From: Paraburkholderia phenazinium
Lineage (GTDB): Bacteria; Pseudomonadota; Gammaproteobacteria; Burkholderiales; Burkholderiaceae
Reading direction: 5' to 3'
DNA length: 64,000 nt
NCBI RefSeq assembly: GCF_900142845.1
Contig: NZ_FSRU01000003.1
Span: 744,001 to 808,000, forward strand
In this document: positions 9,864-20,700 of the stretch, in pieces
Layout of the letters: every line of letters begins with the position of its first letter
Position numbering within the stretch: position 1 is the first letter of the stretch
Position numbers and translations under genes: made by a program
The notes under the pieces: generated by a model
Databases searched by the model: none
What the model saw: the letters and a program-made list of their open reading frames with translations, nothing else
What the model was told of the DNA's origin: nothing

Positions 9864-12695
9864 CTAACGACTACCGCCGTCATATCTCATTCCGAACTTA
9901 ATCGCGATAGCCGCTGATCGCGGATTTATCGCTTCCGTAATGAACGATTTAATCGACACGTCCTTGAAATATCTTTTCAATAATTTAAACGTGACAAACT
10001 TACCCACCGCCTTCACATTAAACTGCCTGACCTGTTTATAGGATCCTGCCCGCTCCACTTCCGCCTCACTCATTCCAGCACGATACGCCTGAGTGTAGGG
10101 ATGAGCCACAAGCCGATGAATAAAAATTTCCTTTGAATAATCATCATATATCGTCCCTACCACTCCAATTACCCGTTTATACCTGTCTTCTTTACGAAAA
10201 TCCTTGTCTTCGCGTGGCATCAATACAAACGTGGAACTAGTCGCACGACTGTATGACTCGAACTCATCGTCACCCTCTTCTTCTGAGGCGGCAACATCCC
10301 TCATGAATCCTTCCGTTACCGATACGCCCAATTTAAAATTATGGATTGCTGACTTGCCACCTTCTGAAGGAACCCCGACAAGCGCACCGCTCATACCGGC
10401 ATACTCTTGTCGATAAAACGCCAAGGTGTTGACAAGCTCGGAATGCGTAAACCCATACTTCAGATTTCCATCAACTTGCACGAGCTTATAGTCATTACTC
10501 GCTTTAAATTTATGCTTCCCAAAGTCGAATTTCTCCAATTTCACGGCGCCAGAAAGATCCGCCGAAATTAGTTGAACTTTTTCACGAAGGCCGACTTCGC
10601 GCCTGTACCTCCCCATCTTGATTTCATCATGATCGGCGCCCCTGCGATCCCGGTATGAAACAGGATTATTTTTCACCATGCAGTATATGTTCGGCCCGTC
10701 CACCATCCCCGCGGGATCCGGACTCATCCAGCGACATAGCCACGGTGCGTAGTAACGATAGCCGTAATAATATAGGCCGGCGCCATCCCGCTCCTTCCCG
10801 GAATAGCGGACCACTTTGTATTTCGCTTCGCTGTCGCTTTTGGCTGTCAACACCGCAGTACCCCCATACGGGTAATACTCTTCCTGCGTCAGGATATTGG
10901 CGCCGTTATCCAGCTCGAGCAGGCTGGAGCCAATGTGATCATCAAAACTATAACGGAGTTGATCGTTGGCAATCTCTTCGGGCTTGCCATTATCCCAATG
11001 CAAAACACGGATCCCCGCCCTTCCGGCGGCGGCAACGGTCATGACCTGCAACGCCTCGTTCACCGTAACGGCACCGTTGCTGTCAGTGCTGGTAGTCCGC
11101 AATTCAAGCCCTGGTAGATAAATTACGTCGTCGACCCGCCAGATGTTGGCCGCGACGTTAGTCTGCCTGCGAGTCTGCTTACGGACTCGAACGCTGCCTC
11201 GATATTGATAAATTTCCCGATCATTGGCATTCGCGGCGCCACCACGATCGAGCAGCGCGATTGACTGCAACTGGTTGCGAACATTCCAGATAAGTGGCGT
11301 GCCAGGCTGCATCTGCGTGACGTTGCCACAAGAATCAAAAAAACTATTGATGTTGCTCTGCGTGATACCGCCATTTAAATCCTGGGCCAAGGCGCGGTTA
11401 GAGTATGCGTCGACGAACAGCGTATTCGTATACGACGTATTTCCTGCAGCGTGGGTAATCTTGAAGAGATTGCCGCCCCTGTCATAGATGTAGTTCCGCG
11501 TGTAGTTGCGCACGTTCGCCGTGTCGACAGCCGCATCGGGCAACGACGGACCCTGCTGGCCGGCAGTGGTGTTCTCCCGTCCACTGGCGCTTAACAGTTG
11601 GTATAGCGCATCATATGTGTACGAGTTCTGCGCCGCGACCTCCTGATTCCTGAAATATCGAGTCGCTGCTGCCCCGTTACTGATGGATAGAATATTACCC
11701 ACGGGGTCGTATTGATAACGCAAGTCCTGCAACTGAGTACTGCGTGATCCGCTAACCGGACGAGTAGTCGTGATGCCAAGCAGACGCTGGGTTTGCGGTT
11801 CGTATGCGTAGTCAGTCACCACGTCATTACCGGCCGTCTCCTGCAGCAGTTGGTCAGCGGCACTGTACGTGATTTCTTTCAGCAAGATCTGCTCGGCCGC
11901 CCCTGAAATCGTCAGGAAACTCTGGCACTGCGCGCCTGCCACGTCATAGGCGAAGCGCTGTTGATTGCCCTTCGCATCAATCTGCCTTGTCCGCGCACCG
12001 GTGGCGTCGTATTGGATAGCAGTGAAGTACGTTTCACCCGACATAGCGCTTTGCCAAACGTTTTCGTCATCGCCCTGCCAGTCGCTTTGTTGCTCGGCGT
12101 CAGTCAAAAACTGCTGTGCATCACCCGTTGGCGCGCCAAGCAGCGTAAAGCCCGGTGAACTGATCAAACCGGCTTCATCGTAGTGACGGACAAGCTGCCC
12201 GCACATATTGTTGCCCTGAGGATTTTGAGCGTTCCCGTTGTCACCATAAATAAGGCGTTCCGCCGCCCGCTCGTCTTCACCATCAACCCGTTCGAAAACG
12301 GCCACCGCACGGCCTAGCGTGTCGAATTCGAAGCGCCTTTGACTGCCGCGACCGTCTTTGCTCCACTTCAGGCGTCCTTCAGCGTCATACATCTTCACGC
12401 TCCAACCGGCATCGACGCTGTCGCTACGCAAGGTCTGTCCCGACAAAGACAGTTGCCCAAGGAGATTGGGTACCTGACTCGCGTCCGCTTGGCATAGCGT
12501 GAAAAGACGCGCATCCCATAGACTGCTTTGAAGGCCGTCGTCGCGTAAGACGGAATGGGTAATGAGTTCATCCAACGCCTGTTCGCCAGCCGTACGGTTA
12601 TATCGGAGTACCCGAACAGGTTTGCCCCGGTTATCCACTACCCCGATCGAAGGTGTTCCACGGCAAAGCGATGACGTGTTATCGGCGAATTTCAT
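9864..12695 (-). CDS. Tc toxin C subunit (TccC-like RHS protein) with GNAT-like C-terminal domain
   Basis: A 943-residue protein of the TccC class. In known Tc toxins, TcB and TcC form a hollow RHS/YD-repeat shell that holds the self-cleaved C-terminal enzyme until the TcA pore delivers it into a host cell. Residues 1 to about 600 are YD repeats (for example FEFDTLGRAV, YTYDALYQLL, YDPVGNILSI). The conserved RHS core end follows (YYYGYRYYAPWLCRWMSPDP, then DGPNIYCMVKNNPVSYRDRRG), closing at residue 686. The variable tail (687-943, bases 9864-10637) is AT-rich; its last 120 residues look like a GNAT N-acetyltransferase: IFIHRLVAHP, a helix GKFVTFKLLKRYF, then ITEAINPRSAAIAIKFGMR. The start overlaps the TcB stop by four bases (ATGA), which suggests translational coupling. 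The tail assignment is inference. Confidence 0.9.
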   Translation of the reverse strand: MKFADNTSSLCRGTPSIGVVDNRGKPVRVLRYNRTAGEQALDELITHSVLRDDGLQSSLWDARLFTLCQADASQVPNLLGQLSLSGQTLRSDSVDAGWSVKMYDAEGRLKWSKDGRGSQRRFEFDTLGRAVAVFERVDGEDERAAERLIYGDNGNAQNPQGNNMCGQLVRHYDEAGLISSPGFTLLGAPTGDAQQFLTDAEQQSDWQGDDENVWQSAMSGETYFTAIQYDATGARTRQIDAKGNQQRFAYDVAGAQCQSFLTISGAAEQILLKEITYSAADQLLQETAGNDVVTDYAYEPQTQRLLGITTTRPVSGSRSTQLQDLRYQYDPVGNILSISNGAAATRYFRNQEVAAQNSYTYDALYQLLSASGRENTTAGQQGPSLPDAAVDTANVRNYTRNYIYDRGGNLFKITHAAGNTSYTNTLFVDAYSNRALAQDLNGGITQSNINSFFDSCGNVTQMQPGTPLIWNVRNQLQSIALLDRGGAANANDREIYQYRGSVRVRKQTRRQTNVAANIWRVDDVIYLPGLELRTTSTDSNGAVTVNEALQVMTVAAAGRAGIRVLHWDNGKPEEIANDQLRYSFDDHIGSSLLELDNGANILTQEEYYPYGGTAVLTAKSDSEAKYKVVRYSGKERDGAGLYYYGYRYYAPWLCRWMSPDPAGMVDGPNIYCMVKNNPVSYRDRRGADHDEIKMGRYRREVGLREKVQLISADLSGAVKLEKFDFGKHKFKASNDYKLVQVDGNLKYGFTHSELVNTLAFYRQEYAGMSGALVGVPSEGGKSAIHNFKLGVSVTEGFMRDVAASEEEGDDEFESYSRATSSTFVLMPREDKDFRKEDRYKRVIGVVGTIYDDYSKEIFIHRLVAHPYTQAYRAGMSEAEVERAGSYKQVRQFNVKAVGKFVTFKLLKRYFKDVSIKSFITEAINPRSAAIAIKFGMRYDGGSR

Positions 12696-15600
12696 GATTG
12701 ATCCCGATGGAAATCGACACTGGCAAGCCTGGATTGTCGGGATGCGCTCACTTCGTCGAGCGTATCGTTCTCGTCCTCACTGACGACGAACCATGGGTAA
12801 TAACTCTGCCGTCGCAAATAATCGAGTGCGGTAACGACCTGAATTTCTCGACCAATGGCATCGTAGTAGTGGGTGTCCGCATAGCCGTTCGTTCGCATTG
12901 CCATGTCGGCCACGTACTGCCAGTCGTCGATAAAATAGGGCTGATAGCTGCGGACCGGTTGCCCCTTGTTGTCGTATTCGATTCGCCCCGTTACAGCCCA
13001 GCGGGGATCGGTCGTCACTTCGACCGGTTGATCGTTACCGTCCACGACAAGCTCGCCATCGTTGCCACGTTGCCAGGCTGTACCCACCGCGACTTTTCGG
13101 CAGCTTTGCAGTTGTCGTCCGAAACCATCTGCATAAACGACGGTGACTTGAACCTGCTGTGCAGCGTCGTTGGGATAACGATCCGCGACCAGAACTGTGC
13201 TATTCACCGGCATCTTTACTGCAGTAGCTAGTACTTCGCGCACGGCCGTCGGTAGCTCCGGAAGATGCAGATTGCCCTTTAGCCATCTATGCCCGGCTGC
13301 ACGAATATGGCCCCGCTCGGTAATGAATCGCGCTGCCAGCAGATGTCGCCAATATTCTTGGGCCTTCGATGCATCGTCGCTCAGTTTCTCTAGTGAGATC
13401 TGCCCCATCCAGCTGAATGAATCGTATGCGCAGATGCTCGCCACTTTCTGGATGGAGACTCCCGCGTTGTCGATGACCTGCGAGACCTTCAGGTCGAAAG
13501 GGACCGGATTGTCAGCCAGATTACCGAACCCCGCAGCCTGTGAATTTTCCGTGCCATAGACCGTTGTTGCCAGTGTCCGCCCCATGGCATCAATCTGCAC
13601 TTCGTGAACGTTGGCGTTCATGTCGGTCATCCTGGTCGGCAGCAGAAACCGGTAGTCATATTCGAACGCGGTCTCATTGCCGAGCGCGTCCTGCACGGAC
13701 GTCAGCGCACAATAGTGAGCGTCATAGCTCATCGTTGACGCACCCGTCAGCGACGTTTCCTGCTGCGTACCGGGGCGGTAAAAGGCGTCGCTACCGAGGT
13801 ACGTGACAAAGTCGTGCTGGACACTCCATACGGGATTTTCCTTTGCCCCTGCTACAGGTAGCACAGTAGCCGTCGACACATACCCCGCAGAGGACAGCAT
13901 TGAGGACAGCGTAGCCGAGTCCAGAATACCGTCGTAGGCGGCGAGGCAGGTGTCATTCAATTGCGCCGTTTCACTATGATCGACAAGTGCCAAAAGATCG
14001 GGCACCCCGCTCTCCGTTTGATAAGCCACGACATTCTGACCACCATACAAACGAGTCGCCGTATCGGCCAGCAAGCCACCACTGACGGTGAGATTTTCAA
14101 AATTCAATCCGCCCTTCGGTACCTGACTCGCCTCATACGTCAGCACGTTGCTGCGCTGCTGGTTCGGCAGCCCTAGCCGCCATCCCTGAAAATCGGTCAA
14201 GTGGTACACACTGGCACGCTGCTCTTTCAGGCGCAGTACCTGTTGTTGATCGTCGTACGAACTGTCCCAGCAGGTTGAGGGTAATGTATCCGGATAAGGC
14301 GATGTCTCCGCCTGAGCCCGACGTGGATAGTTGACACCTACACTCCAAAGTTGCGAGCCGAATTGATCAATCGTTAGCGCAACCTGCTGACTGACTTGCG
14401 GGTCAGTCGCGATGCGTTCATACGTATAGCGGATCTGTTCAAGCAAACTCGGCATAACAACCGGTGCCGAGCCCGATGCCGCAGGCTGAACCTGGCGCAC
14501 CTGATACCGCGAAACGCTGACGCTATATGGCACGGAGGCCTTCTCATCGTCATCGAGTCCATACACCTCGCTACGCAGCGCAGATCCTTTGAGTGCGCGA
14601 TATAGCCAGTAACGGGTGGTATCGTCCGGATCGGTCAAAGCGACGTCCTGCGAATCGAACCAGGTTAGGCGCGTTGGATTGACGGTATAGGCAGCATCAT
14701 CCACATAAGGTTGCCCGTAAAGGTTTGTCTCATCCTCCTCGCGCCCCATGTGGTACCAGCTTCTGCTTTGCAGAGGCGGCGCAAAAGCAATCGCATCGCC
14801 CGTTGCTGAGGCATCCTGATTGGTATCCAGTGCCTCAACGTAACCAAACCCACGAAACTCCTGCTCGTGACCGTCATAGACCCCACAGCGATAGAGATAG
14901 CTCTGGCTAAGCACGTTGCCGGTAATCTCGTCGGTGGTCCTCACGGCTGACACCACGTGAACAGGAAAAGGCAACTCACAGACCGCCGAAGTGCGCTCCT
15001 TCTTCTCGTCGAGCCACTCCTGCGCCGAGCTGCGGTAGGTCAGCGCTGTGTTCATCCCCATATTGTTGTTCAGGCCATCGAGCAAGTAAGGCTTTGCCGC
15101 GGTGAGAGTGCAATACCAGTGTTTCGTCGATAGATACGGCTGAGTCAGTACAAGGCTGGCCATCCCAAGTCCCTGTACGTCGGCAATGCTCAACTGGCAT
15201 AGACGGTCAAAACGAATTCCAGTAGGCAGAGGCAAGTCATGTGGCCCTTCCAGCCCATTGCCGCTTTGATTGAACCAGATGTGAATGGCGTCGCTGTCGA
15301 CATAAATCAGATCGGCCGCGCCGGAACCATCCAGGTCGGCCAGATAGACCCGCTCGGGATTGAAACTCACCTCTTCAAGGCTCAACGCTGCCAATTGAAA
15401 AGACGTGCCGAAAAGCCCGCGGCCGAGGTTCGGCCAGACCGTCACGCCGTCGTGCCGGATCCGCACGAGATGTTGCTGTCCCGATCCCAGCACGTCACTA
15501 AAGGCGATCATTTCGCGCTCATCCCTGCCGGCTATCGGTAGCGTGTCGTTTTGGCCGACGTCAACACCGGCCGCAAATCCGGTCCGGTGATTTGCGTACA

Positions 15601-17191
15601 ACCGCACGCTCTTCGGACCGATCAGCGCCAGATCGACCACACCCGCCCCGACCAAGTTGACCAGCTTCGCTTGCGGATGAAAAAATTCAATGGGAAGTGC
15701 ATCGAACGGGGTGAAACCCGACCACTTCCCATCTGGATTCAAGCTGAAAAAACCTGCAAGCCCCGGCTGCGTCACCAGCCAGTCCAGCTTGCCGTCCCCG
15801 TCGATGTCCATCAGCCCCATCTGCTGCGGTTGCATGGCTGGAATCGAGGGTAACGGCTGCCAGCTATCGTAGGCCACGTCGTCGCCGCCACTATCGGCAC
15901 GCATCGGCGCGCGGTAGTACCACAGATTGCCGGAGCGGTAGAGGATGCCTGCAATGCCTTCACCATGCAGGTCCACGAGTTGGTAAGGCTGGCCGTCATT
16001 CAAGCCGGGGAAGGTATTAAATGCCTGCCATTGCGTGGCGTCCGGGGCAAATTCGAATGGGGTATAGGTGAATTCGCCCGGCGGCAGTTGCTGTACCGTT
16101 GCATCGGTTTCATACGCTAACTGTTGCGCGCCCAGCAGCCTACTGAGTACGGGATTCTCATCGTATTCGAGCAGCAGTCGCGCCACCAGCGTGTCAGGCT
16201 CGCCGAGTTCTTCCTGGAAATGGTGATACATCAGTACCTGTCGACACAACCGGCAATTGCGCACTTCAAAGCCAAAGTTGTAGTGCGAAAAAGCATCCTT
16301 GCGCGGCAGCCAGGCACTGTCCGAGACAGGTGTGTAAGGAGGCGCAATCTGCGAATCGACGCCGCGCTCCCCATAGTCGAATACGAGAGAGAACAACCAG
16401 TCCTGCTTGTCCGGGCCTGTTGCGCCAAAGAGAAACAGATCTGCCGACGGCGTTACGTTGCCGTAGCTCGCTTCCACGAGATGGCGGTTTGCCCCGCGTG
16501 CACGCTGCGCCTCGTTGCCTAACGTGTCGACACCCGAATCATCTTCGGCCCGATAGCGATAATAGATGTGCTGACCGTTGGGCGATACGGACTCTTCGGC
16601 CAGCCAGACCGCGATGTCGATAGTTGTTTCGGTCATATGGGCGATCCGCGCTGCCGTTGTCTTGCCCAGACAATGGAGTTGGCCATCCGAACCGTGAACG
16701 AGCCAGAAGTCATTTTCCGCGGTGGTACCGGTCCAGTGCTCAATACGATTGAAGCTGCCTTCGATGCGCGGGTAAAAGCGGGTTACCGTATACGTGTCTC
16801 CAAGGCTCGAAGAACCGTATGCTGACACCCCCTCTTTCGTGACGATCACGCCGTTCTCATCACGTTCGGGTTCCAGCACCTCACCATCAGGGCCGACGAA
16901 CTGATCGTCGGCGGTGTATTGCGGCACACCTTGATTGGTGCGGCGGGCAATGGAAAACTGACTGAGCCCCCAGCCGACACCAAACGAACTGTTGCCGGCG
17001 CCGCTGCTATATCCCAACGACAGGGATGGCGCGTAACCCCGCCCTGCCGAAATCGGCAGTGGCAGACTCATTGACGCCATGCCAGTCGGTCCCACCTGCC
17101 CCAATGTTGCGCTGACGCCATGCATCGCACCACCGCCCTTCGGCAATGAAGGCTCTGTGATCGCCACTGACGACTGAGCAGAAGTTTTCAT
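12692..17191 (-). CDS. Tc toxin B subunit (TcaC/TcdB-like, SpvB domain)
   Basis: A 1499-residue TcB protein. The N-terminal SpvB domain (about residues 10-300) begins with GATLGQVGPTGMASMSLPLP-like sequence and SLGYSSGAGNSSFGVGWGL. A beta-propeller with FG-GAP-like blades follows (LMDIDGDGKLDWLVT, FSDVLGSGQQHLVRI, LADLDGSGAADLIYV); in known complexes this propeller gates entry of the enzyme into the TcA channel. The C-terminal half carries the TcdB middle regions and YD repeats that build the shell with TcC. The ATG has GGAGA nine bases upstream. The stop overlaps the TcC start, so the two subunits should be made in step. No signal peptide is present, as in other Tc toxins. Confidence 0.93.
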   Translation of the reverse strand: MKTSAQSSVAITEPSLPKGGGAMHGVSATLGQVGPTGMASMSLPLPISAGRGYAPSLSLGYSSGAGNSSFGVGWGLSQFSIARRTNQGVPQYTADDQFVGPDGEVLEPERDENGVIVTKEGVSAYGSSSLGDTYTVTRFYPRIEGSFNRIEHWTGTTAENDFWLVHGSDGQLHCLGKTTAARIAHMTETTIDIAVWLAEESVSPNGQHIYYRYRAEDDSGVDTLGNEAQRARGANRHLVEASYGNVTPSADLFLFGATGPDKQDWLFSLVFDYGERGVDSQIAPPYTPVSDSAWLPRKDAFSHYNFGFEVRNCRLCRQVLMYHHFQEELGEPDTLVARLLLEYDENPVLSRLLGAQQLAYETDATVQQLPPGEFTYTPFEFAPDATQWQAFNTFPGLNDGQPYQLVDLHGEGIAGILYRSGNLWYYRAPMRADSGGDDVAYDSWQPLPSIPAMQPQQMGLMDIDGDGKLDWLVTQPGLAGFFSLNPDGKWSGFTPFDALPIEFFHPQAKLVNLVGAGVVDLALIGPKSVRLYANHRTGFAAGVDVGQNDTLPIAGRDEREMIAFSDVLGSGQQHLVRIRHDGVTVWPNLGRGLFGTSFQLAALSLEEVSFNPERVYLADLDGSGAADLIYVDSDAIHIWFNQSGNGLEGPHDLPLPTGIRFDRLCQLSIADVQGLGMASLVLTQPYLSTKHWYCTLTAAKPYLLDGLNNNMGMNTALTYRSSAQEWLDEKKERTSAVCELPFPVHVVSAVRTTDEITGNVLSQSYLYRCGVYDGHEQEFRGFGYVEALDTNQDASATGDAIAFAPPLQSRSWYHMGREEDETNLYGQPYVDDAAYTVNPTRLTWFDSQDVALTDPDDTTRYWLYRALKGSALRSEVYGLDDDEKASVPYSVSVSRYQVRQVQPAASGSAPVVMPSLLEQIRYTYERIATDPQVSQQVALTIDQFGSQLWSVGVNYPRRAQAETSPYPDTLPSTCWDSSYDDQQQVLRLKEQRASVYHLTDFQGWRLGLPNQQRSNVLTYEASQVPKGGLNFENLTVSGGLLADTATRLYGGQNVVAYQTESGVPDLLALVDHSETAQLNDTCLAAYDGILDSATLSSMLSSAGYVSTATVLPVAGAKENPVWSVQHDFVTYLGSDAFYRPGTQQETSLTGASTMSYDAHYCALTSVQDALGNETAFEYDYRFLLPTRMTDMNANVHEVQIDAMGRTLATTVYGTENSQAAGFGNLADNPVPFDLKVSQVIDNAGVSIQKVASICAYDSFSWMGQISLEKLSDDASKAQEYWRHLLAARFITERGHIRAAGHRWLKGNLHLPELPTAVREVLATAVKMPVNSTVLVADRYPNDAAQQVQVTVVYADGFGRQLQSCRKVAVGTAWQRGNDGELVVDGNDQPVEVTTDPRWAVTGRIEYDNKGQPVRSYQPYFIDDWQYVADMAMRTNGYADTHYYDAIGREIQVVTALDYLRRQSYYPWFVVSEDENDTLDEVSASRQSRLASVDFHRDQS

Positions 17192-17788
17192 AAAGGTATC
17201 TCCTGGCGGCGGGCGGAATTGCCGGGGCCCTGCTGATCGGATACGCCGGCATGACTATTTATCTTCATCGGGCATATTCAATTCAAATAAAAGCGATATT
17301 TATTGCAGTCCAGCATATCGCGCCAGCGAAAATCCAGTCGATCACCCATAAAAAAATCTTCTGTCCCTGCAACCTTGAAGTTCAACATAAACAGCAATGA
17401 AATGTTCAACTTTCCGGCATCTCTACATGTAGATCATAACCACACTTTTTCCTTGCAACCGACACTTCAATGATCTAATGTCCGTCTAAAGTTTGACATC
17501 GATTTATCACAACCGGAGTGGAACTCTCGATAAGACGTGTTTCGAACTGGAATCGAAATTTCTTGCGGATAGCCTGCGAGATCCATACGCCATTCCCTTA
17601 AATTTATTTATCGAATTCGACATGAAAATCTCTCTTTTTAATTGAATATTTTTTCGCATTCTGCAAATCCTGTTCCGCATCTGTAATCAAAAATTCGCCG
17701 ATTGCTTGATAGCACTCAGCGAGCATGCTTGCGCGATTACATCCGGATACGACCCTGGGCGAATCCGCTTCCTGAGCGAGGTCATTGA
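17192..17788. promoter_or_regulatory. Divergent control region of the Tc toxin locus
   Basis: About 600 bases of AT-rich sequence separate the divergent TcB-TcC and TcA transcripts. No gene is supported; a 64-codon minus-strand frame (17604-17798) has no recognisable features. A perfect 12-bp palindrome TCTACATGTAGA lies at 17422-17433 and may be an operator. The length and AT-richness suggest promoters for both arms and a place for regulators or nucleoid proteins to bind, but no clear -35/-10 pair was found. Confidence 0.5.
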
Positions 17789-20700
17789 ATGAATTCAAGC
17801 ATCACCACTACGTCGAGCTTGAGCGTCAGTCCATGTATTCTGAATATCGAAACCAGATTAAATCTGCCCGGCGCGTTGAGCGGAGCCGGGTATCTCTCGG
17901 TCTTTGACGTTATCCGGCAATCCCAAAGCCAGTTCGTTCGTCGCAACAAGGGCCTGTTGAAAGAACAGAGTGAGCAGGCTTACTGCCTGGCGCTTGGACT
18001 GGCCAATCAGGTACGCCGCGCATTTCGTAAAAATCAGCTAACCGCCAGCGTACAGAAAGCCCTGCCCCGCACGCTAAGTGGACAACGCGCGGTCGCACCA
18101 CTGGCGGGCGGCGCTCAACAGGGGTTAATGACAGGCGGTCCGAGTTGGCAAACGCAGTTTAGCGACGACTTGACGGCGTACTGCCAGAGCGGGGCTCCAG
18201 AGGCGGACGATTCTCCCGTCGCTTATCTCAGCTGGCTTTACGATCAGGCGCGCAGCTTTGAACAGAGTGCAAGCGAGGCCGGCCTGAACATCATTAAACT
18301 GGAGGACCGCCGCCCTGATTTACCTGAACTGATGGTGGACGATGAGGCCATCAATCAGGTTGTGCCCTCATTGCAACTGGTCAATCAGATTCTGGAAGCG
18401 GCGATTACGCCGAGCATTACGGGCTCAACTGTCGATGAAACGCTGGCAGTGACCCGCTATCCGTCGGTACTGCCCTATCACGCCCCGCATGATCAGGTTG
18501 AGCTCTCGCTGGACAATGCCGGGGTGCCGCTATGCGGGGTAATCGGGCAGACCGATATCAGCTGGCCATATTTTGTTTCGGCCACGCTGGGAGGAAACAA
18601 TAGTGAGCAAGCCTGCGCACTGCGCAGCCAGTTGGCGCCCGAGCAGCAAACCATTCTCACCGAAGCGACCAATGCCCCGTCGAAGGCCTTTTATAAGGCG
18701 AACTTCGGCTATGACACCGACAGCTATACCCCGTTCGCGGATCCCGATCTGCTGGCCTATCAAGCGGGAATTACCATACCGCAGCTGGAACAGCTGATTG
18801 CCAGCAACTGCGGCGGCCCGGGAACGAGCGTGGTGGCATCACCGAATGTGCCTACCGTGAGTGCCGATGCCAGTCAGTACGGCGCGGTGTTCGTGAATTC
18901 CGGCAGTACCCCTGCGATAGATCTAGAAGTTGCGCGCCACGGCTATGTCGACGTTATCAGCGGCAACGACACGAACAGATTATTCCTTGCCACCAATGCG
19001 ACGCCCACAGCGGGTCTCTATAACGCGGGGCTGACAACGTACATCCAGCCGAACAGCTATGCCTATTTCGACGGAAACAGCGACGTCGCGACCCTGATGC
19101 GAGGAGATAAAGATTTTACCCTGTCCTTTTGGTTATATCGACTAAGCCTCACCGACTACCAGATGCCTATTTTTAGCAATAGTGGGTCTTGCGCTCAGCT
19201 CAGCTATTCCCCCGGATTTAGCCTTAGCACCTACGGCGCCACCAGTGCTGCGACCGTGAATTTTATGATTTGTGACGACGCAGGACAACCTACTTCGAGT
19301 AATTGGAAGAATAACGTAGAGCTCAATCAATGGACCTATATAGCCATGGTCTGGACTGCCAGCACTAGAATTGCGGAAATTTATGTGATTAAGGATGGAA
19401 ATTCTGCTGAAGGTGCGAACATCTCGGTCGATGCATCGAAGTTAGGAAGCATCCTCACCGCGGACAATTTCACCTGGGCGTTTAATGCCCTGGGCGATCT
19501 GAAGACGCCTGATTTTCCAAAAGAAGGTACCAGACTTTTTATTTACGACGAAATCGCTGTTTTCCCCGGATGCCTGACGGCCGATCAAATCAGTGATATT
19601 ACTACATCAAATAAGCCGCTATCCGTTCTCATTGACTCGCCCGACATCACCAGTTCGCCCTGGATTCCGCCGTCACATTACTATCCTCTCGACAGCGGGC
19701 TGCGCAATCTCTCAGACCCGCACATGGATCGGATAAACCGCATGGTACGTCTGCAGCGTTGGCTGGGTTTGCCCTACGAGCAGGTCGATTTACTGCTCGG
19801 TGCCTGCATCCGTGCGCAGAATTCAAATAACACCGATTTTTCGTCCAATACACATGCCCTGCGAATGCTCGGCGTATTCCGTCAATTCCAGAAAAAATAC
19901 CAGACTACGGCCTACGAGTTTGCTGCCATCATCAATCAGATTACCCCGTACGCCATCTCTCCCAACGTCCCGTTTTTCGATCAGGTGTTTAATTCGCCGT
20001 CCTTGTTCGAAACGCCCTTTGCGATAACCGACGAGAATTTCAGCTACCCACCGGACACGGCGGATGACGAAAGGATTGTGAAGCAGATTTGCGCCGGCCT
20101 GAAGATTTCCGAAGCGCAGTTTGGCGCGCTCGCCGGGCACGTCATGGCGAAGCAGGGCGATTCCACTGACAAGACCCTGAAATGTTCACTAGACGTGGTC
20201 TCGGCGTTCTACCGCCTCGCAATGCTGCCACGTTGGATGGGACTTTCCTTTGCCGAAGGTGTAGCGCTGTTCAGTCTGTTGGCCGATGGTCAGATGGTCT
20301 GGAATACGCTGGCCGGCGTGCCGCAACTGGCTTCGCTGGATGGCAGCCCTCCCCAGCCGAAAGACAGCGATATCCTCGACGTGCTAATGGCACTCGACAG
20401 CGCAGCCGACTGGGCAAAAAGTCACTCACAGTCCTGGATCAAAAACTATCTGATCTTACAGGACACACTGGAGCATCCCGTTCCGAACACCAACGTCCTG
20501 AATGTCGTCACCAGCATTAACCAGCAATTGCCCGCGGCGCTGCTGACTGAAGCGGATTTTGATGACTCAGGTGTACCGGCCGCCCCCGACACTGACGGCT
20601 GGATGGGCGCCCTGAGTACGCTGGTGGACATTGAGGGACTGGTGCAGCCGGTTGTCCCGGCCAGCGGGACCACGGTCTACGACACGCTGAACGCGTCCGT

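Noticed and set aside
17604..17798. 64-codon minus-strand frame in the toxin control region
   Set aside because: No ribosome site or family features, and it overlaps the TcA start; treated as chance in AT-rich DNA.
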